64,000 nucleotides of DNA. It comes from Pseudopyrenochaeta lycopersici (Eukaryota > Ascomycota > Dothideomycetes > Pleosporales > Pseudopyrenochaetaceae). Every line of letters starts with the position of its first letter. The first letter of the stretch is position 1. The position numbers and the translations under genes are program-made. Shown here one piece after another: positions 23,973 through 36,726 of this stretch. The stretch covers positions 744,001 to 808,000 of the forward strand of contig NHZP01000013.1 of NCBI GenBank assembly GCA_003313425.1, written 5' to 3'. The notes below the pieces were generated by a model. That model had not been told where the DNA came from, ran no database searches, and was given only the letters and a program-made list of their open reading frames with translations.

Positions 23973-26900
23973 TCATTTCCACCCACTCAATCCCGCCCAC
24001 GGGTCGTTCCCTCCCTGCCCTTGCTGCTGACCTCCCTGCCTCTGCCCAGCATATCCACCTGGGCCGCTCGGATAATTTCCCTGGCCATAGTGACTATAAT
24101 CCACATTCTGGCTCGGTGGCGGCCCTGGTGGTGGAGGAGGTGGCACATAGCCTTGAGGTAGGTTAGACTGTGGTGTGCCGCCCCACTGCTGTTGCTGCTG
24201 GCCCGGTGGCTGACCCCACGGCTGCTGTTGTTGATGCTGCGGCGGCGGTGGGGAGAAGAACTGTTGATGTGCGGGTGGGGAGGTGGGATTGTACTGATTG
24301 TGGACCGCTGGATTATATGCTGAAGATTGGGATGATTGGTGCTGGTGCTGCGAGTATTGCTGGTAACTTTCCCGTCGTGGCGGTGGGGCTTGTTGATAGC
24401 CATTCGATGAACCCCCGTAGGATTGTTGTGGAGACATGTATGCTTGCTGACCTGGCGCCGTTGTTACAGGGTAGCGCGGCGTTACCGGGGGTGACGCAGC
24501 AGGGTTGTATCCTGAATGACCGGGACCGGATGACGAAGTGTACCCAGGTGTCGAGGAGAGCGGAGGTGGTATGCTCTTCTTGCGAGTTCCGCCTTGCGAG
24601 ACTGGTGAACTTGAAGGATCCATGGACATGCGGTCCATAAGATCTTTGAGCCGCTGCTGCTCCTGGTCTGCACCTTGAGACTTGCTCTGCTCAATCTTTG
24701 ATAGCAGCTGCCCGCCCTCAGACCGTCTGTTGTTAACGAACGTCTCCACGTTCTTTTGCAAACTTGATACCGTCTCCTTCATCTCCGAGTAGAAGCTTTG
24801 AGCGCGCAATAGGCCCGCTACCAGGTCGTTGAAGCTCTGGTAGACTCTTCGGTACTTTGTCATGACAATGTTTCTCTGTCGCGAGAAGGCTTCGTACTTG
24901 CTTTGCTCAGACCTTACGCGTTTGTCCTTCAGCAGATCCGAATAGGTACGCGTAAGTTCTTTAAGAAGAGATGCTTGCTTATGATTGGCTTGCAGTATGC
25001 GATTCTGATGCGGTCGGAACTTCTCGAGCTCAGCTTTGAACAACTGAGATTCCTGATTGGCAATGGCTTTCTTGTTGAGAATGAGCACATTGGAAATGTC
25101 ATCGGAGTGAACCTATTCAGATTAGCGCATTGTTTTCTGGATTAGAAGAAAATAACACATACCTTGTCTTTGAGATCTTTTAATATCTGTGTCCTTTCCT
25201 TCTTGACAAGATTCAATTTCCGCAGTAGATCCTCTACAGCTCCAATCTGATCCACCACACTAGGCCCATCGTCCATATCATCATCAATGAGATTGCCTTC
25301 TGCCGGCCTCGGGCTCTTTCCTTTGGCGGCACCAGCCTTGACCATAGCTCTTGAGTAGAGTACATCTGCCTCATCGGTCTCACCAGCTGATCGCATTTCG
25401 TCAAAGTCTGCTTCGCATTGTCGGAAAGTACTGTACAATTGTGCATCGCTCGTGCTCGCCTCTTCAACAGCCCCTCGATAATTTCGGACGTCGTTTCGCA
25501 ATGTAGCTGTCAGGCGTGAGCTAGGCTGTTGTGTCCACTCAGCTCCGTATTTGGATCGCATCTTCTCGCACACGCTCTCTTCCATGTCCAGCTGCTTCAT
25601 GCTTGCATCAAGCATATTCGTAATTTCTGCTTTCTCGTTGCCGAGCTGATCAAAAGCGGTAGTGAATGGCTGATGCCCTGCTAGTTCTTCACACCATGTT
25701 CGAAAGTCGTCATCAACCATCATATCTTGGTCCATGCCTCCTCTCAGAACATTAAGACTATCCGGGAGTTTCAAATAATCCAGACTTGCCGCCATCTCGT
25801 CATTTGCAACTTCGACACGTTCACTTTCGGCTCGTATTAGCTTTGCCTTCTCTTCATCGTACAGACTTGCGGATTCAGTAACTGCTAAAGGAACAATTTT
25901 CTGGAAAATATCTGGCCCAATAATTCTCTGAATATCTTGACCTTGGTAGAGTTCGCTAACAGGTATCGCCTTTGCTGCTGGCAGCTTTGGCACGGGAGTT
26001 AATGCTGCTTCATTTGGAATACCTTGATGGTAGATGAAGTCGTTGTCCTTTGACAGTTCTGCTAGTTTTTCTTGTACATTTGCAAGATGCTTCTTTGTCA
26101 TCTCAGATAGTATACCTCCAGTTTCTGAGGTCAAATTTGCGTTCGCTGGTGTATTCGATGGGAAGCTGTTGGCCGCTCGACTTGCGTCTTTGGCACTTGC
26201 TTCTGCAACTTGAAGTCTGCATATAGCTACACCGTGCGAATTCGCATCGTCATCTGCCAATGCCTGATAATACTGTGCCAGTGATGCCATGTGATGGGAT
26301 TTTATCTGCAACAGTCAGCTTTTGATCGATTACATATCAGAAAAATCATTCACCTGGCAAACCAATAACCAAACTTTCTCAAAAATAGCATTTGTAACAT
26401 TCTCTTGTGCACCTTCGGTAGCCTGCGAATACAAAAAGGCTGCCTGACTCGCCAACTTTGCCAGTAGTCCGACCTTCTTCCCATCTGCAATCTGTTTTTC
26501 TAGGAATACTTCTTGCGCCTGTGCCAGCATGACTGCTATCAGTGTCTTGACTGTCTCTCGGCTTAGATCTGTCGACGGCGCATGCAAAAAGTTCTCGTTG
26601 ATGTATGTGAACATGCCAGCGGAGGCCTGAAACGAGTGATATGACGTTTTGAGGCCAACATCTTCATGTCGGTTTTGATGGGCGGCGTGGCATGACAGGA
26701 CGGCGGAGATGTTGAAGATGATGGATGCCTTTTCGTACGCGAGCGAGTATTGCGAGGTTGGTTTGTGTGTGAAGGCGTCGAACCTAGCCTATGTTAGCCC
26801 ATTTCAGCTCTCGACAGCGTAGTCGCCCCTTCCTGCTTCTGTAGCCTTTCTCTTCTTTCTAGAACCTCAACGCCCAAAGACATACCATGTGAAGCTGATT

Positions 26901-27166
26901 TTAATATGATTCTCGTCTACCGGGAATCTCAAGTCCAGCAACTCCAGCTGGCCATAGTATCTGTAGAGTAAATCCCTCCCAGCTGCACTGTCCTTGCCTG
27001 CGCCTCGCATGTCCTGCCGCAGCCGGTTCAGCGTGCCGCATTCTTCCGAGTATCGCTCTGGGTCGTCTCCATATGTAGCTCGTATGTAGTTTTTCAGTGG
27101 TGCCACCCAATCGATCTCGTTTGTCTGTTTCAGCGGCACCGAAATCATGGGTATCTGGGTGGTCAT
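23973..27166 (-). CDS. bro1: BRO1/ALIX-type endosomal sorting protein
   Basis: Four exons, complement(23973..25112, 25163..26305, 26354..26783, 26886..27166), give 997 aa. The start MTTQIPMISVPLKQTNEIDW was preferred over an ATG 33 nt upstream. The BRO1 domain fills exons 1-3 (YYGQLELLDLRFPVDENHIK, FDAFTHKPTSQYSLAYEKAS, KVWLLVCQIKSHHMASLAQY). Next are the V-domain coiled coils (ILNKKAIANQESQLFKAELE, RSEQSKYEAFSRQRNIVMTK). The last ~200 residues are a Pro/Gln/Tyr/Gly-rich tail with PPPPPPGPPP, ending NDPWAGLSGWK. It binds ESCRT-III (Snf7) and recruits the deubiquitinase Doa4 in multivesicular-body sorting; in filamentous fungi it also serves pH signalling alongside PalA. All four junctions restore conserved sequence. 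Confidence 0.95.
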
Positions 27167-28449
27167 GGTGGGCAGCTCGTGGGCCGCTGCTGGGCGCACT
27201 TTCTGGAGAGGTATGGCTGTGGAGTGAGGTGGTTTGATGTGTTTGTCGAGCGGTCAGCCGTGGTGCAGGCGCGGATGCGCACAGTGCTCCCGGTCGCTCA
27301 AGCTGTCCAGTAAGAAGCTGAAGCGATCTTCTAGCCAGAGCGCTTGCTTATGGCTATCTCTATTGTTTCTCGGGCAGCAGCAGAGCGGTCACGCAGTCGT
27401 GTGTCGCGTCGAAGGCATGGGTGTGGACGCGGGATGACGTTGCAGCGCTGCGTTGTCCGTGGCTGTTCACCGTGGTATGCGCAATTCGGGAAGCTGCATA
27501 TGGACCGTATCAATCCAGATCCTTGGTAGTGATTCTTGCGGCACAGCAAAGCTTGAGTTGTGGTGGTGACGAGGTATATCAGCACTATGTCGATGGGCCG
27601 TCGAGGTGAGCGGGGCAAGCCGTCCATGCGCGCGGGCCCGTTGACTGCAAGGCACGCATGCATAAGCAACAGCTAGAGCCTCTCCCTCTCCACTTTCAAC
27701 GCCTGCAATCGCCAATCCATTCGCCTACGCGCCATCACGCCCATGCCGCTATCGATATGTGACTCTTTGGTTTAGGTCACACCGACGCGAGAACATTAGG
27801 AAGCGTCGTGGGTGATCCCAGCCCTGCGGCTCGCGCCGGCCAGTTAGATGCATGAGAGACCGCGGCCTGGCGTTGTGTAAGCGCTCAGTATATTGGAGAT
27901 CAAAGCAACTTCGACAACATGATAGTCCAGCACGCGCTATCGATATAGGGATGAGCTGCTAGCCGCCCAAGAGAAGGGTACGGATTGCTTCTAGTACGAA
28001 TCTACCATGCCCTATGCGAGGTGGCGTTAGGTGTCAAAAATCATATCAAACTCTATGTTATCCTTAAGGAACAACAGGTGCAATCAGACCCCTTGGGATC
28101 CTGCTGAACACCTCAGCTTGTCAAGTGCACAAGCCCAAATTTCCACTTCAATGCTCCAATACTTCCGTATCTTTTCTCAACCCACGTATATCACCTACAA
28201 TGCGCTGCGCGGATAAGCAATCAACCGACGGCGAGAAAGCCAGTCACTGTGAGTGGATAGTGGAGAAACATTTCATCAACTATTAGACAAGGTGATATAC
28301 AAGCCTGAGTCGAGAGGCCAACAGGGGCTACCGTTTCTATACATCTTGACCAAACCCAAGAGAACGATACGCCACAAATGCTCCCAGATTTCCCGCTTTT
28401 ACGCCAATCTTCTGATTTTACATGAAGTCGATCAAATTGTTAATACGCC
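27167..28449. other. Intergenic between BRO1 and MDJ1
   Basis: 1.3 kb without a recognisable gene. The left part is the BRO1 promoter; short frames on both strands look like chance. Confidence 0.4.
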
Positions 28450-30131
28450 TTAAGCAGAGCCAGAGCCCTTCTTCGGCTCCTCATCATCTTGCTTCCCCTG
28501 CTGCTCTCCTGATTTTGTCGCATCTTTGTTCAGATGATTGTGTTGACCCGTTAGATTGTGCCATGCACTCTTTAGAAAGCCTTCGTTCTGGTGAGCATCT
28601 CTCATCGCCTGGTCCACTTTATTCTCTGTAGTCTGCTGTTCGTCCTTCATCTTGCCTGGGTTGATGATCCTCTTTGCGTTTTTATCGCCCATTTCATCTG
28701 CCAGCATCTCCAAGATTGTTCTTTGGTTGACGCTCAAGTATTTAGGCATGGCAACCTTGAACTCGACTTTCAGGTCGCCCTTGCCGCCTCGGCGCCCGGA
28801 GAGAATCTTCATGCCCATGCCTGAGAGTGTGACGCGGTCGCCTGTACCTGAGCCTGTAGGAATCTTGACCATGACCTCGCCGTCCAGCGTTGGTACTTTG
28901 ATCTCACCTCCCAGTACAGCGGTTGTGAGTGGGATGGTTGCTGTGTGTAGAATGTCTGATCCGTTTCGCTTAAACTTAGAGTCGGTCGCTACCCGAATGA
29001 GCACGTAGAGATCTCCCTTCTGGCCTCGTACCGATCCAGGGGACATTGCGTGCCCCGTAAGTGGCGCATCTCCTTCACCGTTGACGCGCAGTCGCATGCC
29101 GTCCTCTACACCGCCTGGTATATCGATTGTAATCGTTTTCCGTTCCTTGATTGCACCGTCGCCGCCGCAGGTATTGCAGGAAGAGCCTCTCGGTATCGCA
29201 TATCCAGAGCCACCACACGACGAACATGTCACGCTCATGTGGAAGCCGCCCATGCTCGTTATTCTCTGGCCCGTGCCCCCACAGCTGTTGCATTCCGCCT
29301 TCTTTGCCCCCTTCTTCAACCCAGTGCCAGTACAAGTCCCACATTCGACCATTGGTGTGATGTGTATATCTTTCTTGACGCCCTTTGCCGCATCCAGGAA
29401 CGAAATATTGGTTTGTACTTCGATGTTGTCGCCGACCAGGATTTCTTCTTGTTGGAAAGGGTTCCTCCTTCCTCCACCTCCCCCTCCTCTTCCTCTCCTT
29501 CCTCCTGCAAACGCACCAAATAGGTCCTCAAAGTTGATATCTTGAAACCCGCCCGCGCCTTGTGCACCACCAAATCCGCCAAAGCCGCCAAAGCCTCCCC
29601 CGAATGGATTCCCTCCAGGCCCTCCGGCACCCGCTCCAGGATTGAAGCCACCATTCTGGTCAAATGCTGCGGAGCCATACGAATCGAATGCCTTTTTCTT
29701 CTCTGCATCGGATAGCACTTCATATGCAGATTGTGCGGATGCGAACTTTTCCTTTGCGCCGGCCTCCTTGTTGGTGTCGGGGTGGTACTTTTTAGCCATG
29801 CCGTAGTAAGCTTTCTTTATGTCGGCGGCGGAAGCGTTCTTGTCAACCCCGAGGGTTTTGTAGGGGTCGGCCATTGCATAAGAGGGCGATGATGCATGGA
29901 AGAACTAAGTAGAGCACATCAGTACGTTGTTCGGATGTAATGGCATGCATTTGGCAGGAAACTCACTCGTATTGACGGCTCATGTCGTTGCGGCTTCCGT
30001 ACGATAGATGGTCTTTGCGGTTGTGGTCTCGATGAGTGTTGCGAAAAGCTCCGCCGTTGGCCGTGACGGGCGGCAGACACAATACGTGCAGGAGCCACCG
30101 CCTTGAGCGGTAGGGGGCCAGTCAAGCTCAT
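28450..30131 (-). CDS. mdj1: Mitochondrial type I DnaJ chaperone MDJ1
   Basis: Two exons, complement(28450..29904, 29967..30131), give 539 aa with a 61-nt intron. Exon 1 is an Arg/Ser-rich mitochondrial presequence ([20 protein letters not shown], then [13 protein letters not shown]). The J domain starts at [20 protein letters not shown] with HPD at about residues 96-98, then a G/F region. Four zinc repeats follow: [24 protein letters not shown] and CNTCGGDG. The substrate-binding domain ([20 protein letters not shown] ... GDLYVLIRV) precedes a charged fungal tail ([19 protein letters not shown]). It stimulates the mitochondrial Hsp70 Ssc1 in matrix protein folding. ATG 29874 could start a non-imported form, but the spliced presequence fits the family better. 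Confidence 0.94.
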
Positions 30132-30911
30132 TTTGAAAGCAGTAAAGGGTATTAAATGAATGTGGTGATGCTGCGGTGTGCGAATGCGGTCTTCTTGAAG
30201 AGCGATGTCGATGTCGATGGGTCCGTTCAACTTTTTAGCAGGGGCGCCATGTGAGCCAATGACGTGCGGGGAGGCTACCGACCCTCGGCACGCGGCGCGT
30301 CTTCTAGCATATTCTCGAGAACATGCGAATCGCGCCGCAGCGATAAGCTCATACCGAGAATGAGGTACAAGCGAGTCGAAATAGAATTCAGCATGACGAG
30401 TTTCATCACATGTAAGTTGGCTGTGATAATCACCCTTGCTGCTGTTGCAAGGCCATGTTCCTGAGAGCAGATATGCGGCACCCAAATCTCATGAAACACC
30501 TGAAGGTTCTCTCAAGACTTTCAGTGTACTGAAAGACAATACAAATATTTATTGGGCGACAGTATCGTGTCCACAGTCTTGTACATGCTTGTATCCATGC
30601 TTATATGTACCCCAATTCGGGGGTTTCTCTCAAGGCTGTATAATGTGCGACCAGCCCCTCGCTCAGGGCATTGTAATTCCCAATTGTTCAGAGAGCCTGC
30701 CCAATCCCAAAACTCCAGCCCAATGCTCATGCTCCGTTATGTATAGTGATCATGGCCGTCATGCCAGATCGGGGGTATCGTTAAAAAACGCCGAAAGTGC
30801 AGCGATTTGTATGCGTGACTCGACTCGGTGTCATTTTCGTTGTGGTGCGAACCGTACGCGGAACTCTTTGTCTGCGTGGATGTAAGCATATGTGAGCCCT
30901 GGCGACGACGC
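30132..30911. other. Intergenic between MDJ1 and SAP30-like gene
   Basis: Nothing recognisable in 0.8 kb. It contains the MDJ1 promoter and the 3' end of the SAP30-like gene. Confidence 0.4.
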
Positions 30912-31462
30912 TCAGCTTGCGGTACCCTGATGTTTTGATGTGTACAGCCAGTCGACGATGACGTCGCTTTCCGTGACACCCAGCGCATTGAAATTCTTCC
31001 TCACTGCCAATGCCAGTTGATCCTTGTGTACTCGTCTTTTGGCCTTTGGTCGTGCCATGGTGGGTGAGAAGCGGCCGATGCCGTGGTTGAGGACGACGTG
31101 GCTGAGCGGGTTCTTGAAGGCTGACGGAGTGTCGAGGCGGTAGGCTCTTCGGTAGCCTTGGAGGACGGAGGAATCTTGTGAGGCCCATTTGATCTGCGTC
31201 AAACAACTGGGATCAGCGAATGGCGCCTTGAGAGGGTTGAGGGGTGATGGCTGGCCAAAGGCGCAGAACTCACATTTGAGGAACTGACGTCGTTGGACGT
31301 CTGCCCACTGTTTGTAGAAGCGTTATCTACTTCCTTTAGGCTGCTGCCATTCACAACATTCGCACCACCGGTGCGACGGCCCCGGGCATTTGCGTTCTGG
31401 AGATTCTGCAGCTTCTCCTTGAGATTTTGCGGAGGATCATCAGGATTCCGTTTCGGAGGCAT
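30912..31462 (-). CDS. SAP30-like subunit of the Sin3/HDAC complex
   Basis: Two exons, complement(30912..31193, 31274..31462), give 156 aa. The 80-nt intron (GTGAGT...CAG) joins NDVSSSN to IKWASQDSSVLQGYRRAYRL in phase 0. Exon 1 is basic and Asn/Ser-rich (MPPKRNPDDPPQNLKEKLQN). Exon 2 is almost entirely a Sap30 Sin3-binding domain: LQGYRRAYRL, GIGRFSPTMARPKAKRRVHK, DQLALAVRKNFNALGVTESD, VIVDWLYTSKHQ. SAP30 bridges Sin3 PAH3 and the histone deacetylase Rpd3 in nuclear repression. The protein is short but normal for fungal members. Confidence 0.88.
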
Positions 31463-33180
31463 TTTGGAGGCCGTGCGGTTTTAAAAATGGGGACAAGGAA
31501 GAGACTGCAGCCTCATACGACGAGTACCGAATGTCACAAGATACCGGGGAGGTCTGGATATGCGATCTTGGGGCGCTGAACTGCCGAATCGTAGGAGGAT
31601 TCGGTGAGGAGATTCACGCCAAGGAATTGTGACGTCTCGCGCTCTTCGCGCGTTAGGAAGCGACCGACTGCAGGGTCAAAAGCACTTTACCAATTTACGC
31701 TTAGCCAGGGGATATTGTACCTGCAGACACCACCCTCGACTGTATATGCCATTACTCGACAGATTCAAGCAAGCTTGCCTCTATCATCGTTCTCAGATTG
31801 ATGCATTTCCGTTGTCGTGATAGTATCGTGTTGACTGTGCCTCAATGACGCCTATCATCGCTCATTTTGGCAATAGCCACAGTCGCATCTTACATCGACT
31901 TCTGCCTTGTGCTTCCTCCAGTCGACATGAGCTGGACACATCGAGTAAAATTGCAGCTCTGAATTGAAATAATCGCGTTGCTGAAGGCACCTAGGACGAC
32001 TCCTGACCTTGGATCAAACCGTCACCTATCGATCACCATTCCATCCTTTCATAAGCGCAATGGCATCGCATGAAAAAAGTAAAAATTATCCCACCTTATC
32101 TTGGACGTATTTACAATTTTTTTTTGGAAGTCCTCGCAGAGGATTATGGGCTTGCAGGCGTTCGATTGACTGGTGGTTGAGGTCGGAACGAAACCAACGT
32201 GAGATAGCCACAACAATGTTGTTCAGCTGATTGCTAGCAAAAAAGGAAAATTACGGCCTGTGTCGAGTGGGTTGTGGAGACACAGAGCAAATGCATCGGC
32301 ACTAGACTTGATGGATTGAGCCTGTCCGACCAAGCCGAATCCCCGCTCTGTCTTGTAGTTAGCTCCAACTTGATCCTGCATGACAGCCTTCAGATTTGCG
32401 GATCAAGACGACAACGATCTCACGGCTGAGATGGCTCAGCAGAGAAAACAAGTATTTGCCCTCCACAGCTAAAGCAAGAGATCATTACCTGGCGTATTCG
32501 ACGATACATGACGTTTCCTCGGGGATTGACGAGCATGACAGGCCATAGGAGGGGTTTCATACGGGTCAAAGATAATACCCAACAGTCCAGGGCAGAATAA
32601 CGATACGATAGGGCTCCATTGTACCGAATTCCAGGACGTAATTTTCTGATCATGTTGGCCTTCACTTTCGTACCACCGGACCTCACCAGCAAAGAAAATC
32701 ACATGTCTATCCTCTTCTCTCACTTTTAGTAAATGTACCAGCACCTGTCCACCACTCACCATCTCACTGAAACGACGTTTGCATACTTGGCATATTTATA
32801 CTCGCCTTCGCACGCTCCAACCTCTTCTCAATTGCATCTCCTCACATCGATCTTCTAATCTAGCCTCTTTTACTGAAAATCTTTACAATCTTCAGCACAC
32901 CTAATTGACCAGCACTACCACCGTCGAGGCTCTCCTATTTTAGTGCAAAGCTTCCCACTTTTCTCACCCAAACTTCGTCTCTGTTATACCAGTCCGCATC
33001 CAACCTTAAATGCATAAGAGACCCCTCTGTAATCGTCATTCTCTAACTTAGTTTTCGGCATTCGCCCCATTGGTTTGTAAATCCTCGAGTGCTTCGCCGC
33101 AAAAATCACTCTGCCCTTCGGCTATAACATTGATTTTCGAGCGTAATCCTTTACTCTACGATTACTTGCACAGAACCATT
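31463..33180. other. Intergenic with long pyrimidine-rich leader
   Basis: No gene was seen at 31463-32760. From about 32780 to 33180 the plus strand is rich in C/T with many short cttct/catct runs, as in fungal promoters and leaders, directly before the DUF6697-like gene. A frame open from 33070 joins that gene but has no ATG-led family match. Confidence 0.4.
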
Positions 33181-34865
33181 ATGAACAATCCACTCAAACC
33201 TGCCACAACCAACTTCGCTCCAGCTCGCCTTAACAATACCGAGAAACAAAGTGGCATGCCCAATCAGGTGAGCGCTTCTCTTTTCCCTTACCTTGAAGCT
33301 CGCCTCTTCAATTTGGAGGAGGAGCATGCAAGCCTGCGCGGTGAGGTCGACATTCTCAAGGAGTTCTACCATAGCTCCTCATTCTTTATCAACACAGAGA
33401 AGAAAGGTGGCTGTCCGGTCCACATTGACCCCCTCGAGAGAGTAGATCTTGCCAAGTCACATCACAGCGTTATACAATTCAAGCTGCAACTAGAACAACT
33501 CAGTCGTCAGGTCCAGGAGTCAGTTCATGGTAGTACTGACATGCGGAAGGTGAATGGTATAAGGGCTTCTAATATGAGCGGCAGTATGCATCCACATACC
33601 ATGGCTCCCAGCGTTGCCAGCAATGGCACTGTCTCGAAGTCTCTTCCACCGCATTTGCGAGATGCCAAGAAACATGGTGTCGACAACGAAAAGGGGTATG
33701 TAAACTACAAGCCCGCGTGCTGTCAGCCCACATTTTGGCGCTCAATTCTCACTATATTGTAGGGTCCATAACAATTTCGCCGTTGCTTTGCTGAATAGTC
33801 GCCTTGTCACTGATGGTCCGGTTGATCCTGTCATCTACGAGCAAAATATGGGTGTGCCTGAACCAAACTCTCCAGCGTCCCCTACTGCTGTCGCTGAACC
33901 TGAACTGCATATCAACCCGAAGCAGCTTTCTCTGGATAATGAGTGGAAGCCGCACTACCTGAATAGCCTCCCTGTCCTTTCTTCTTCTGTTCTCCAAAAA
34001 ATTCCTGCCAAGGACATGATCACTTTCCACCCTGATTTCATCAACAATACCTTTGACGGGCTTGCTTGGTCCCCAGGACTCAGGTACATACAGGGGCAAG
34101 GACCATGTATCCTGAAGAATCGCACCTACTACATCCTCGACACCAAAAATGAGCCATTCTTGCCTAAGTGCCCTGGTGATCATGGGGCGAAGCTTACTGC
34201 CTTCTTCAATCGAGCTCCTGAGGAAGAGTTCGGCGAACTCGAAGACGGCGCTAACTCGTACGAGGACGTCCCTATGTTCATCGCAGTTCAGAAGAACGGT
34301 CGGACTCGTTACAAGTATTACGGCAATTATTCCCAAACCAGATGGTCCGACAAGCTTGACTACGACACAATGATGGCTAGAGTTCCTCCAGAAGTCAAGG
34401 ATTACTGGGCTATGGAGCTGACCGCGGCCACCCGCGAGAATTGGGTTACCGAGGAGCTGAAGAAGCACTTCTTCAAGAAACCTGAATATTCAGGCCGTCT
34501 ATTTGCCGCGCCAGATGACGACACGACGACCAGTGCCAAAGAAGAAATCAGACTCAACGAGAAGATGACCAAAGACGTTAAGAAGTACGTTAATGAGCTT
34601 CGTGAGTGGGAGCGCGAGGCAAAAATGAAGACTGCTATGATCAAGAAGGACTTTATTCTTCAAGCATTCGAGACTGTAAGTGTGTTGAACATAAGACGGG
34701 TGAATACCTCTGAGAACTTACTATTAATACCCAACTCAGGCCGATGCGGATGATCCGCCCGCGCTGCGTCTTTGGTGGGAGTATCTACAATGCGTGGACT
34801 GGAGGAAGGACTTCTACGACCTACTTGTTGCACTTCAGTCGCGCGAAGATAAGAGATACCTCTAG
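33181..34865 (+). CDS. DUF6697-like fungal protein of unknown function
   Basis: Three exons, 33181..33695, 33763..34675 and 34740..34865, give 517 aa. The N-terminus (MNNPLKPATTNFAPARLNNT) leads to a coiled-coil-like stretch (LEARLFNLEEEHASLRGEVD). The central globular part (GLAWSPGLRYIQGQGPCILK, NRTYYILDTKNEPFLPKCPG, GAKLTAFFNRAPEEEF, RTRYKYYGNYSQTRWSDKLD) resembles a domain found in ascomycete and basidiomycete proteins and catalogued as DUF6697; that name is from memory and less certain than the gene model. The end is DPPALRLWWEYLQCVDWRKD ... DKRYL. No signal peptide or membrane segment is seen. The Trp/Tyr-rich core with aromatic 'KYYGNY' suggests a ligand-reading fold, but no function is claimed. 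Confidence 0.75.
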
Positions 34866-36726
34866 AGAGTCCTTATCGTGCGTGCTTTACGCAAGAACCT
34901 CTGATCAGAAACTATTAAAACTGAATGCTGGCCTGGCTGTATCTCAGAGTCGCTGGTACTGATCGTTCAAAATGTCACGACGGAGGTCTTTGCCTATCAC
35001 TCAAAACGGACACGGCAAGGTGGATATGGTGCAACTGGCACAATGGGTTGGTGTTATGGCGGCACAAGATCTTCTTTTCTTCCTTTCTTAATCATGTTTC
35101 TTCACACGGCTATGCTTACTGCATACTATCATGCAGTGCTACCAGCATGCAAGCCGGATTGCGGATACTTATCAGCCGATTACGTAGTATCGGCACCTAG
35201 GTAATCATTTTCGGGGGCTAATTACTGAATAAAAGAATTATCTTACGATATGAATCTATTAATCGAAAGTGTAATGCAGAATAAGAATACGGTTCAAGTC
35301 CAGAATGGATGAGAAGGCTTGGTAGGTCGATTGGTAGACTGACATGTAGTCTCACATTAGCCACTGGATTGGCCCATTCGTTTACTGTAACCTGCATTTG
35401 TTTAGAGGACGCTGCAGCTACTCCGAATCGTTACAAGACTGTTATTCCCGTTCTGAACATAGTCTTCTACCTTTGATACCAGCAGGAGCCGGTTCGGCCA
35501 AGTACCATCCAGTCAACATGTCCATCGACCAGTGCCTTGACAGTATGCTTATCTTACGATGGGCATCAGTGCATTGCACTATTGAACAATCTATTCACGA
35601 GCCAAACGGCCGCATCGGCTCCGCCACCCACTCAATCATCGCTCCTTCGGCAGCGCTGTAATTCTCAAAGTCGACCGGAACGTTGCCTACGACGAGCGAT
35701 GTCTCTTTTTAGGCAAAACCAAGTCTGCTGATCCAGACCGTCGTAGCACAAGTGTTCTGCCAAATCCAGGGACACGCACACAAGCCGATAGATGCCAAGC
35801 TGCATGCCCGGGTATTCGTGCAGTCTAAGGTGGTTTTTAGCTCATGGCCCGTTGTCCCTACAGGGCTTCTCCGCAAAATGCAAGGGTAGTCGAGAATCGT
35901 GTATCCAACGGAGCGGCGATGGCACGACTTGAGATAAAATTTGCGTTGTAAGCGAACGCCTCCATACATTCTGGCCGGTGGCTGTTAAGTACAATCCCTG
36001 GTTGTATGATTCAATATGTCGGCACTTCGTATCGTAGTCTCGCATCTTCAACACCACAACGCCCAGGGGTCGTTCCAATGTTGAAGATCGCCTGGCCGCC
36101 AACCGCGATCTTGGGAACTTCAAGCATTGATTATTTTGCTTACAACACCACCAAGCATTAATGGGTTGCCTTCGACAATCATATCAGCTATTTATGACCC
36201 ACACTTCATATAACAAGCACAAACCGATGTGCGCACGTTACCAATTTCCCCGCGGATTTTACCTTCCGGCTATTCATATCCCTGCGCAGCTCATCTACAA
36301 ACTTCCACAGCGGCGACCTCAACCGTCGGACTAACCGAAAGACCGACGCCTTTGATCCAAGTCTCGCATTGCCATTGGACGGGGCTCGAGTTCATATATC
36401 TTTCGTCCCAATTAGGCCCGGTCACACTCGCCTTACCACCTCCAGAATCCGGGAAACCGTACGACTGCGAGCAACCTAGTATGTGAACCCAGGTTTGCAG
36501 GCTTTGAAGTCACTTGGATGTGGAAATTTGGTTTCTGGAAGGGCGACAATATCCGGGGATATCACGCGGGATGCACCTGGAGGGTGATCAGGAGTAGATG
36601 AAAGGTATATTAGTGAGCCGCCATGTTCACCATAGACATTTTCTAGCATCCATCAGAAAGCCTTCTTCCCTATAATCTTAGCTTCACTTCATTAATAAAT
36701 CATCTTTGGTTGAAGCGTGGCCTACC
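34866..36726. other. 1.9-kb intergenic region
   Basis: No gene was supported on either strand. A GGTTCAAGTCC stretch at 35291 resembles a tRNA B box but has no cloverleaf around it. The right end is the AA9 gene promoter. Confidence 0.4.

Noticed and set aside
23987..24403. Frames on both strands across the BRO1 tail
   Set aside because: They arise from the repetitive Pro/Gln/Gly coding of BRO1 and are shadows.
35291..35301. tRNA B-box-like GGTTCAAGTCC
   Set aside because: No A box, acceptor stem or anticodon arm at the right distances.
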